Assembly: GCA_002433075.1 (NCBI GenBank) | Contig: DJHM01000020.1 | Coordinates: forward strand, 1-6,765 | Length of the DNA stretch: 6,765 nucleotides | Origin: Latescibacteria bacterium UBA6620 | Lineage (GTDB): Bacteria; Latescibacterota; UBA2968 | Direction of reading: 5' to 3' | Part shown: positions 1 through 5,458 of the stretch, piece by piece | How the letters are laid out: each line of letters begins with the position of its first letter | How positions within the stretch are numbered: position 1 is the first letter of the stretch | Notes under the pieces: generated by a model | Database searches by the model: none | Told to the model about the DNA's origin: nothing | Seen by the model: only the letters and a program-made list of their open reading frames with translations | Program-made: the position numbers and the translations under genes

Positions 1-135
1 AACAATCCCGGGGGGCAGGTCAATTCCGACCGATGCGCCGACGAGTCCACGATAGGTGCGCTGCGCCTCGATCCACGCTTCAAGCAGGTCCAGATGCGCC
101 CCGACATCGTGATCCTGCGCTCGTCCCGTTCTCAC
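1..135 (-). CDS. Serine hydrolase (beta-lactamase-related), N-terminal 45 codons only
   Basis: The frame reads from GTG at 135-133 to the left window edge and is cut off there. The visible protein includes LDLLEAWIEAQRTYRG followed by LVGASVGI. This resembles the amino-terminal helix and first strand of beta-lactamase-related serine hydrolases (class C / esterase EstB-like), where a helix leads into a 'PG-S-GI' strand before the catalytic SxxK motif. No catalytic residue lies inside the window, so function cannot be confirmed. GTG is chosen because a strong ribosome-binding site (GGGAGG, plus-strand 143-148) lies 7 bases upstream. The frame stays open further upstream but has no ATG. The residues after VGI (DLPPGIV) fit the family less well. 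The gene is divergent from the dioxygenase at 337. Confidence 0.5.
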   Translation of the reverse strand, partial: MRTGRAQDHDVGAHLDLLEAWIEAQRTYRGLVGASVGIDLPPGIV

Positions 136-230
136 CTTCTTCCCTCCCTGAACCGAGAATCCAATGTCTATACCCGCTATCGTGGACAGTCCGCAATGAA
201 ATTTAGTTTCAAGATGAGGTTTCGATTCCC

Positions 231-260
231 TTGTCAGTCTATGTGAGAGCGCCGTTTATT
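231..260 (+). promoter_or_regulatory. Possible sigma-70-type promoter for the dioxygenase unit
   Basis: TTGTCA at 231-236 matches five of six bases of the -35 consensus. An 18-base spacer leads to TTTATT at 255-260, which matches four of six bases of the -10 consensus. It lies in the 201-base divergent spacer, about 77 bases before the start codon of the first dioxygenase. The match is modest and could be chance; no operator was recognised nearby. Confidence 0.3.
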
Positions 261-336
261 CTTGCTACCAGTACCGTCCTGGCCTTGCGAAAGACAGATT
301 CGCCGCAGCCGGGAGCTAAACCTCGCGTGAGACAGC

Positions 337-1182
337 ATGATGCTTTTGAACGCTACACAGCACGCTGAGTTTTCGGAACAGGGCTACCTGCTGCTGGAAG
401 ATCTGATTCCGGACGAGATTTTCGAACCTGTCATTGCCGACATCGAACAGGGGATTGAGCGTGGCGCCCTGGAGGCGTCCGAGGAGCACGGGACCCGGAA
501 TACATTTGCCGCGGAGCCGTTCGACCGACGTTTGGCCTTGGTCGAAGAGGCATTCGGGGAGGCCGCGAATGTCGGCAGACACGTTCTCTATAAGAGTCTG
601 AAGACGGCGGGAATGTTCGGCCTGATGACCCATCCCGGTCTCCTCGATCTCGTCGAATCGATAATTGGGCCGGAGATCCTCTCTCATCCACAGTTCAACT
701 GTCAGGCGAAAATGCCGGGTGAAGAGATCTCGAAGGTTCGCTGGCACCAGGACCTCGTATACCTCGACGCCGACGCGGAAGAAACGCCCATGGTGAACCT
801 CTGGATTCCCCTCGTCGATGCGACAGAAGCGAACGGTTGCCTGGAAGTCATTTCCGGAAGCCACAGGACCGGCCTGAAGCCTCACGGAAGGCTGGGTGCC
901 ACTGGCAAACGCGACATTTCCGACGAAGATCTGCCATCGGTAAGCGTTGCGGTCTGTCCGGTCCGTCGAGGCGGCGCGATCCTCTTCCATCCCCGACTCA
1001 TCCATCGGTCAGGCCCGAATCGATCCGAAAAGATCCGATGGAGTATCGACATCCGCTACTCCGATGCAGACCAGCCGACAGGACGAGAGAGCGTGTCGGG
1101 GTTTCTTGCCCGCAGCAGGAGACGTGCCACCGAAGTTGCAGCCACTCATCTGGACTGGCTGAGGCTGATGGAACAGGCATAG
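337..1182 (+). CDS. Phytanoyl-CoA dioxygenase (PhyH) family Fe(II)/2-oxoglutarate oxygenase 1
   Basis: This 281-residue protein matches the PhyH family of non-haem iron, 2-oxoglutarate-dependent oxygenases, which usually hydroxylate an aliphatic carbon while converting 2-oxoglutarate to succinate and CO2. The amino end has the typical 'F-x-x-x-GYLLLEDLIP' entry (residues 12-25). The iron-binding motif is WHQD, with ligands H137 and D139. The distal ligand is H223 in the segment LIHRSGPNRS, and R234, eleven residues later, is the expected 2-oxoglutarate-binding arginine, the same spacing as in human phytanoyl-CoA hydroxylase (H264/R275). GSH at 174-176 is also typical. The carboxylate ligand is present, so this is a hydroxylase rather than a halogenase. 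An in-frame TGA at 328-330 fixes the start to ATG 337 or the adjacent ATG 340; no good ribosome-binding site is visible. The substrate is unknown. It is the first gene of a likely three-gene unit, 79 bases before the phosphatase gene. Confidence 0.9.
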   Translation: MMLLNATQHAEFSEQGYLLLEDLIPDEIFEPVIADIEQGIERGALEASEEHGTRNTFAAEPFDRRLALVEEAFGEAANVGRHVLYKSLKTAGMFGLMTHPGLLDLVESIIGPEILSHPQFNCQAKMPGEEISKVRWHQDLVYLDADAEETPMVNLWIPLVDATEANGCLEVISGSHRTGLKPHGRLGATGKRDISDEDLPSVSVAVCPVRRGGAILFHPRLIHRSGPNRSEKIRWSIDIRYSDADQPTGRESVSGFLARSRRRATEVAATHLDWLRLMEQA

Positions 1183-1204
1183 GACGACGAGCCCTGCGCG
1201 CTGA

Positions 1205-1239
1205 GGTGTCGACCGCGAAGCCTTCATCTCCACGACACC
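1205..1239. repeat. Short inverted repeat in the dioxygenase-phosphatase spacer
   Basis: GGTGTCG (1205-1211) and CGACACC (1233-1239) form a perfect 7-bp stem around a 21-base loop, just after the first dioxygenase and before the phosphatase ribosome-binding site. There is no T-tract, so it is not a clear terminator. It could be an RNA-processing or attenuation structure, or chance. Confidence 0.2.
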
Positions 1240-1261
1240 AAACGAACTGAGGGAAGCATCT

Positions 1262-2020
1262 ATGAACGATCTGGATCCCAGGCGGCACCTGGAGCTCGAA
1301 GGTACCGTCAACACGAGAGATGTAGGTGGCTACGAGACCGCAGACGGTCGCCAGACGCGCTGGGGGCAACTGCTCCGGTCCGACTCTCTGCACGAACTCT
1401 CGCTGGCGTCCCAGCAGACGCTGATCGACTTCGGCCTGCGCTCCGTTCTGGATCTGCGCAAGAGCCGAGAGATGCAGGAGAAGCGCAACGCCTTCTTCGG
1501 CTCGGACCAGGGAGTCATCTACTACCACCAGAACATGGTCGGCGACACCCTGATCCGGGAGCGCGAAGACATCCCCGAGGAGCTGAACTACGTCGAGCAC
1601 ATGCGATGGTCCTACTCGGTGGTCCTAGCCCGCCGCAAGTCGCACATCCATGACACGCTTGTGCTATTATCGCAAGAGGGTACGCTGCCCGCCCTCGTGC
1701 ATTGCGCCGGCGGTACCGAGCGGACCGGCCTCATCGTCGGCCTCGTCCTGGGGATCGCCGGGGTTCCGGATGAAACCATCGCCGAGGACTTCGCCCTCAC
1801 TGCCCGCCTCACGTACGACCATTACCTGAAGACCCATCCGGAAACCGACCCCGACAGCTACAGCCTGCAGGATCATCAGGATCAGGTGTGTAGACCCGAT
1901 ACCATGCTGGCCGTACTGCGCACCTTAGAGGAGCGCTATTGCGGCGTGGTCGGCTACGCGCGCAACATCGGCATGAGCGAAGAGCAGATCGAGGCGTTGC
2001 GTGAGGCCATGGTCGAGTAA
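1262..2020 (+). CDS. Tyrosine/dual-specificity protein phosphatase-like protein (Y_phosphatase3 type)
   Basis: This 252-residue protein has the layout of the bacterial tyrosine phosphatase family related to Mycobacterium PtpB (Y_phosphatase3). The amino end reads NTRDVGGY (17-24), then GQLLRSDSLHEL (35-46) and GLRSVLDLR (58-66), all family hallmarks. The catalytic loop is HCAGGTERTG (147-156), giving nucleophile C148 and phosphate-binding R154 in the Cys-X5-Arg signature. The usual loop is HC-x-x-G-K-D-R-T-G, so the Lys-Asp pair is replaced by Thr-Glu here. These enzymes cleave phosphate esters through a cysteinyl-phosphate intermediate, on phosphoproteins or, in some members, phosphoinositides or small phosphate esters. 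No signal peptide is seen, so it is probably cytoplasmic. A good ribosome-binding site (GAGGGAAG, 1249-1256) lies 5 bases before the ATG. It sits between two oxygenase genes, which could mean a metabolic rather than signalling role (inference). Confidence 0.85.
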   Translation: MNDLDPRRHLELEGTVNTRDVGGYETADGRQTRWGQLLRSDSLHELSLASQQTLIDFGLRSVLDLRKSREMQEKRNAFFGSDQGVIYYHQNMVGDTLIREREDIPEELNYVEHMRWSYSVVLARRKSHIHDTLVLLSQEGTLPALVHCAGGTERTGLIVGLVLGIAGVPDETIAEDFALTARLTYDHYLKTHPETDPDSYSLQDHQDQVCRPDTMLAVLRTLEERYCGVVGYARNIGMSEEQIEALREAMVE

Positions 2021-2070
2021 CCGATGAACTTTCCCATCTCCATACAGACGTCCGATGTCGGAAGAGGGTT

Positions 2071-2811
2071 GTGTCCTTGATAAATCTGAATGTGGATCCC
2101 ACCCGGTTCGCCGAAACGGGCTACTGTCTGTTCCCGAATGTGTTCAGCCACGTGGAGGTCGAATCGAATCGGCGACTCCTCGACGAGGCGACGGACAACA
2201 ACGTCCTCGACGGTGAGAACTATCTGGGTGAACCTCACACCAAAGACGATCGATGGATGACGATTTGTAGAAATCCGCGATTGTTGGACGCGATCGAATC
2301 TATTCTCGGCCCGAACCTGATCCTGGTTTATTCCAGCGTCTTTATCAAACCGCCGAACTCGGTGGATTTCGTGCCCTGGCACCAGGACAATACCTACTGG
2401 AAGGCCGTCCACGGGACAGATGTCGTTACCGTTTGGCTCGCCATCGATGATGCGGACACGCTGAACTCAGCTATGAAAATCATCCCCGGTTCCCACACCG
2501 GTCATCGTGAGATGGAAACGACTCCATCCGCGGAAAACGCTATGGTGAGCAAAACGATCGAGATTACGTCTGAAATGGAAGATACCGCGGTTACGCTCGA
2601 GATGAAGGCCGGGAGCGTTTCGATTCACGATTCGTTCATTCTCCACGGCAGCGATGCCAACCTCAGCGATCGTCGAAGAGCCGGCTACACGATTCGCTAC
2701 TGCTCGACCGACACGGCGTGGGTCGATGTCGACCTTCATCCGGTCCCGGTTTATCTCGTGAGAGGACAAGCGGGGTCGCGTGGAGATGGTTATACGGATT
2801 GCAGGCTGTAG
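2071..2811 (+). CDS. Phytanoyl-CoA dioxygenase (PhyH) family Fe(II)/2-oxoglutarate oxygenase 2
   Basis: This 246-residue protein is a second PhyH-family oxygenase. It opens with 'RFAETGYCLFPNVF' (12-25), the usual PhyH entry. WHQDNTYW at 103-110 supplies iron ligands H104 and D106. H192 in ILHGSDANLS is the distal ligand, and R203, eleven residues on, is the probable 2-oxoglutarate arginine. PGSH at 139-142 is also typical. The carboxyl end (PVPVYLVRGQ, 224-233) looks like a natural ending, so the gene appears complete. The start is GTG at 2071, with GGAAGAGGG just upstream (2060-2068); no ATG exists in this frame before the conserved region, and TTG at 2077 is an alternative with better spacing. 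It begins 50 bases after the phosphatase stop, consistent with co-transcription. It is only distantly similar to the dioxygenase at 337, so it is not a recent tandem copy. The substrate is unknown. Confidence 0.9.
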   Translation: MSLINLNVDPTRFAETGYCLFPNVFSHVEVESNRRLLDEATDNNVLDGENYLGEPHTKDDRWMTICRNPRLLDAIESILGPNLILVYSSVFIKPPNSVDFVPWHQDNTYWKAVHGTDVVTVWLAIDDADTLNSAMKIIPGSHTGHREMETTPSAENAMVSKTIEITSEMEDTAVTLEMKAGSVSIHDSFILHGSDANLSDRRRAGYTIRYCSTDTAWVDVDLHPVPVYLVRGQAGSRGDGYTDCRL

Positions 2812-2859
2812 GACCTGCTTCCTCCCTAGAGGCTCTGAATCCGCGGTGGCGACCCTCAG

Positions 2860-2880
2860 AACGGTTTGGCGTCAACCGTT
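2860..2880. repeat. 7-bp inverted repeat downstream of the second dioxygenase
   Basis: AACGGTT (2860-2866) and AACCGTT (2874-2880) form a perfect stem with a 7-base loop, 49 bases after the stop of the second dioxygenase. No T-tract follows, so a role as an intrinsic terminator is only possible, not shown. Confidence 0.3.
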
Positions 2881-2991
2881 ATGAGAACAGGCTGGTAGCG
2901 CTTTCGAGGTTGAATGTGTGAGGTGACTCTCGCCGAAGAGCTGTTCGCCAGTGGCTGTCGCTACCCTTCTTCCCGAATTCGCTCTCATTAT

Positions 2992-3017
2992 GTTCTCTTT
3001 TGTGACCAAAAGAGAAC
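2992..3017. repeat. Perfect 11-bp hairpin with 4-base loop
   Basis: GTTCTCTTTTG (2992-3002) is followed by TGAC (3003-3006) and its exact reverse complement CAAAAGAGAAC (3007-3017). Directly downstream, GTCCC (3025-3029) and GGGAC (3035-3039) make a second small hairpin with a 5-base loop. Neither is followed by a T-tract in either direction, so ordinary Rho-independent termination is unlikely. The structure could be part of a dispersed intergenic repeat or a non-autonomous mobile element. It lies in the gene-free gap between the plus-strand oxygenase unit and the minus-strand pseudogenes. Confidence 0.7.
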
Positions 3018-3279
3018 CAGAAAAGTCCCGCTCAGGGACCGCGGGGGCTTTCCGCATTCGCAAGATGCTACGGCAAGACAAGGTGGCCCACGCCGGCAGT
3101 ACAATCCAGCCCAGCGACGACACTGTTGATGACCCCGAGTATGGAGGAGAAATATCTGCGTTGCTCGCTGCCGCCTTTACCTGGGCCGCTAAGCGGGTGG
3201 GCTGGCCTCCTCTCGATGGTCGATCGTGGTTTTTCTGTCCATCCACCTTCTGAAGAACCGCTTTGTCATACGTGCACTA

Positions 3280-3295
3280 AGCCTTGTGAAAGGCT
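3280..3295 (-). terminator. Small hairpin just past the dehydrogenase remnant; weak terminator candidate
   Basis: On the minus strand, AGCCTT, a TCAC loop and AAGGCT form a perfect 6-bp stem that begins 6 bases after the probable ancestral stop codon of the dehydrogenase remnant (3304-3302). The position fits a terminator or a decayed one, but there is no T-tract after it. Confidence 0.25.
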
Positions 3296-3301
3296 GGAAC
3301 G

Positions 3302-3980
3302 TTACTTCGATGCGTAGAGATCAGGGCGGTCGGGGACGGAACACCGGCTCGGGGGGCGCCTGAACGGAAGGATCGCTTGCAGGCGTCGGCGACGATGAGT
3401 GACGTATAGCCGTCCCAGGCGGTGGGGCCGCTCGCGGATGGCAGACCGGCAACCCACGATTGTGCTTCCCGGACATAGGCCTCGCCGAAGCGATCCAGAA
3501 AATGGGGGTCGATGGCCTGCACGAGACCGCTCTAGTTTCGGACGAGGGGCTGGGCAACCGGCGAGGTCGTGATTTGCCCGGATGTGCCCGTGATCTCCAC
3601 GGCGATTTCGTAGCCGTATCCCGAGTCGGCGTTGACCTGGATGATCCCCAACGCGCCGTTTCGGAACGTGAGATGGAGGACCAAGAGCCGGCAGATCTCA
3701 AGTCGATCCTCGGCGTGGGGAATATGTCTGGTGTAGACTTCCACGATTTCTTCTCTCAGTAGCCAGCGCGCGGAGTGGATGTCGTGGACGGCAGTGTTCG
3801 TGATGACGTCGTCGATGTGACGTTCTACGCCTTTCGATGGATTGTAGTGAAAGCCGCGAAACACGAGCGGCGAGCCCACGTCCCCGAGAGCGGCCTCGAG
3901 GTCCTGGTGCGCCTGATCGTACTCGCGCATAAAGCCGACCTGGACCAGATCCGATCGTATCTCTGGCGATTGCGCCGCCG
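3302..3980 (-). pseudogene. Remnant of a Gfo/Idh/MocA oxidoreductase (inositol 2-dehydrogenase-like)
   Basis: About 226 codons resemble the carboxyl-terminal domain of inositol 2-dehydrogenase-like NAD(P)-dependent oxidoreductases: LVQVGFMREYDQ (3948-3913), then FHYNPS, TAVHDIHSARWLLREE, YGYEIAVEITGTSG and, further on, GPTAWDGYTSLIVADAC. The amino-terminal Rossmann domain, including the NAD-binding glycine motif and the EKP lysine (roughly 110 residues), is missing. Homology begins right after the stop codon of the VOC remnant. An in-frame TAG lies at 3534-3532, after which the same frame resumes (DPHFLDRFGEAYVREAQSW). Near the carboxyl end the frame seems to shift at a run of six G (plus strand, 3351-3356), restoring PEPVFRPRP, and again near 3323-3326, restoring DLYASK and a TAA at 3304-3302. 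The DxxxH catalytic aspartate of the family reads Asn here (AAC, 3798-3796). The gene is clearly dead; the original substrate (inositol or another polyol or sugar) is uncertain. Confidence 0.85.
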
Positions 3981-4374
3981 CTACTTCATGACCTGCATCA
4001 ACTCGATGCTGACGCCATCCGGGACAGCAAGGTAGCAGATGGTGTTGCCCAGCGAGAATTCCCAAGGCTTGACGCCCTTGGACCGTAATTCCTCGCACAG
4101 AGTCCTCAAATCCCCGTGGTAGGTGAAGGCGAAGTGGTCGACGCCGTATTCATTATGACTGGCATAGTCACCGAAGTCCTGCAAGGGGACGGGATCGGTC
4201 GGTTTTTCTCCGGTCCGAACGCCACGGATCAGAATCGCCAGCCCACCCAGGGTGACGGTAATCAGTGGGGCATTCCTCGACTCGGTCTCCCCAAGAATCG
4301 AGGTCCCGAGCATTTCCTCGTACCACTTTTCGGATTCGTGTGGGTCGTCGCTGGTGATGAACTACTTCGATTCC
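3981..4374 (-). pseudogene. VOC-family (glyoxalase/dioxygenase fold) protein, frameshifted
   Basis: The frame ending at TAG 3983-3981 encodes a VOC (vicinal oxygen chelate) domain: SDDPHESEKWYEEMLGT, GVDHFAF and DGVSIELMQV, the last two carrying candidate metal ligands (the His of DHF and the Glu of IEL). Open translation from the first ATG (4313) gives 110 residues but lacks the first strand and first metal-binding histidine. That strand is present just upstream in another frame: GIEVVHH (4374-4354). The two pieces meet at TTCATCACCAG. Adding a second copy of these 11 bases restores VVHHQFITSDDP with the normal spacing, so one copy of an ancestral tandem repeat was probably lost. No start codon or ribosome-binding site is seen before GIEVVHH, so the 5' end may also be damaged. 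Its stop codon directly abuts the dehydrogenase remnant. VOC proteins include glyoxalases, epimerases and extradiol dioxygenases; which this was cannot be said. Confidence 0.75.
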
Positions 4375-4460
4375 AGTCCCGGTTGAATCCGGTGATGTTG
4401 CCGCGCGGTTGGTGGGGAGATTGACGTGCCCGTTTGCCCGCAAAGCGAACCCGTTTCCCC

Positions 4461-5171
4461 CTACGGACCCCGTAGATCGCTCGATTCGAATCGCTGCACG
4501 ACCCGGCGAGTGAAATAGACGAAGAGGGCCAGCAATACGAGTGAAAGCACCAATTCCCAAGGCGGGCGATCTCGATCAAGCAGGGCCTGCCAGTCCTGCA
4601 GCTGGCTACCGACATAGGCGGCAAGGATCGTTCGGGGCAACAGGCCAATGTAGGAAAACCACCAGATCCTGGCTGAGGACAGCGGCAGGCGCGCGCAGAC
4701 AAGGTTGGTGAGGGCGAAGGGCATATGCGGCGACAAGCGCAGCAGAGCGACCGCGGTGGGTAGAAAAGTTCCTGCGGTGTGGGTCAGGCGCTGGTAAGTG
4801 GCCCACCACTCCGTCTTTCGCTCCAGTAACACTTCGAGGAAGTTCGTGCTAAAGAGGCGCCCCAGAGCCAGACCGAGGGCAGTGGCCCACGCCAGTCCGG
4901 GAAGGGCGGCGACATAGGGCCAGGCGCCGGGAAGCAGATAGCCACAGACCGCTCCCAGAAAAAAGGACGGCAGCAAGGCGACCCCGACCACGCTACCACC
5001 GACGAGGACAAGTCCCAGGACAACCAGAGGAGGTGTAACATTCTCTAAAAGGTGGATATACGCAGGGGCCGTCAGCCCGGCCAGGGTCATTCCAGCCAAA
5101 GGGCCGCCAACGGCGACCACTGCGATGCTTAAGGCCGCCAATTGGCGGATCGTGTCAGGGGTAGCAGGCAT
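4461..5171 (-). CDS. TVP38/TMEM64 family membrane protein (VTT/DedA-like)
   Basis: This 236-residue, very hydrophobic protein fits the TVP38/TMEM64 (SNARE-associated, VTT domain) family of bacterial inner-membrane proteins, which are related to DedA proteins and implicated in lipid scrambling or membrane homeostasis. Hydrophobic segments are visible at about 11-33, 48-66, 70-105, 133-147, 168-190 and 205-221. The family core is recognisable at 143-190: LLRLSPHMPFALTNLV with R145, P148, P151 and N156, then WFSYIGLLPRTILAAYVG with G176 and P179. Length is typical (about 220-240). The ATG at 5171 fits family length, but no Shine-Dalgarno is visible before it; an 11-base palindrome AACTTCAAGTT (5183-5193) lies 11 bases upstream. 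The last codons contain CTACGG-ACC-CCGTAG (4461-4475), a 6-bp hairpin overlapping the stop. The gene stands alone and its exact substrate is unknown. Confidence 0.85.
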   Translation of the reverse strand: MPATPDTIRQLAALSIAVVAVGGPLAGMTLAGLTAPAYIHLLENVTPPLVVLGLVLVGGSVVGVALLPSFFLGAVCGYLLPGAWPYVAALPGLAWATALGLALGRLFSTNFLEVLLERKTEWWATYQRLTHTAGTFLPTAVALLRLSPHMPFALTNLVCARLPLSSARIWWFSYIGLLPRTILAAYVGSQLQDWQALLDRDRPPWELVLSLVLLALFVYFTRRVVQRFESSDLRGP

Positions 5172-5292
5172 TGGGGCGGCTCAACTTCAAGTTCAAACTC
5201 GACAGGTGTTCCAAGTAAAAGGGCAAGTTCCCAGAAGCCGTCTCAGGCTCCCTCCAGACAACGTAGCGCACAACGCGGAAAGTAAGGGAAAG

Positions 5293-5356
5293 GTAGGTGA
5301 AAGGCGATGTAGAGGAAGCCCAGGGGTTCGGCGACGGCCCACAACCTTTCGCCTAC
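5293..5356 (+). repeat. 12-bp long-range inverted repeat in the spacer upstream of the TVP38-family gene
   Basis: 5293-5304 (GTAGGTGAAAGG) pairs with 5345-5356 (CCTTTCGCCTAC) across a 40-base loop. Eleven positions are Watson-Crick pairs and one is a U-G wobble in plus-strand RNA; in minus-strand RNA that position is an A-C mismatch. It lies within the 287-base gap between the TVP38-family gene and purC, where no gene is seen. It could be a structured RNA element, a degraded repeat or chance. Confidence 0.3.
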
Positions 5357-5458
5357 ACAGTCAGTCTATAGGAACCATCGGGACTCCATATCACTGACAC
5401 AACAGGCGGACACTTGGTTACACCCGTCTTGCAGTCGCCACAGCGATTGAAAACGAGT

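Larger units (their letters stand above)
2812..3301. other. 490-base stretch without a convincing gene
   Basis: Open frames of 60-124 codons exist on both strands, but none shows a recognisable domain, a credible start signal or protein-like composition, and they overlap each other. What stands out is structure: several short perfect inverted repeats (2860-2880, 2992-3017, 3025-3039, 3280-3295). The part from about 2920 to 3250 reminds me of dispersed intergenic repeats in some proteobacteria that carry a similar T/A-rich palindrome, but this could not be tested here. No tRNA, CRISPR or insertion-sequence gene is visible. Confidence 0.5.

Noticed and set aside
316..1005. 229-codon open frame on the minus strand
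   Set aside because: It is antisense to the first PhyH dioxygenase, whose plus-strand frame carries a full iron and 2-oxoglutarate motif set. The antisense protein resembles no family I know.
2024..2080. 18-residue mini-frame starting with ATG 3 bases after the phosphatase stop and overlapping the second dioxygenase start
   Set aside because: It is the continuation of the phosphatase frame, lacks its own ribosome-binding site and looks like chance, although translational coupling cannot be excluded.
337..2811. The two PhyH genes as SyrB2-like halogenases or as a tandem duplication
   Set aside because: Both keep the Asp ligand (HQD), which halogenases replace with a small residue. Outside motifs the two proteins differ too much for a recent duplication.
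2872..3246. 124-codon minus-strand frame and overlapping plus-strand frames in the gene-free gap
   Set aside because: No domain, no ribosome-binding site and low-quality composition; the frames overlap each other and pass through strong hairpins.
4461..4475. 6-bp hairpin as a terminator for the TVP38-family gene
   Set aside because: The stem overlaps the stop codon and final codons, and is followed by G/A-rich sequence rather than a T-tract on the minus strand.
4482..4493. CGATTCGAATCG, a 12-base palindrome resembling a tRNA T-loop
   Set aside because: It lies in the coding end of the TVP38-family gene, and no cloverleaf or acceptor stem can be drawn around it.
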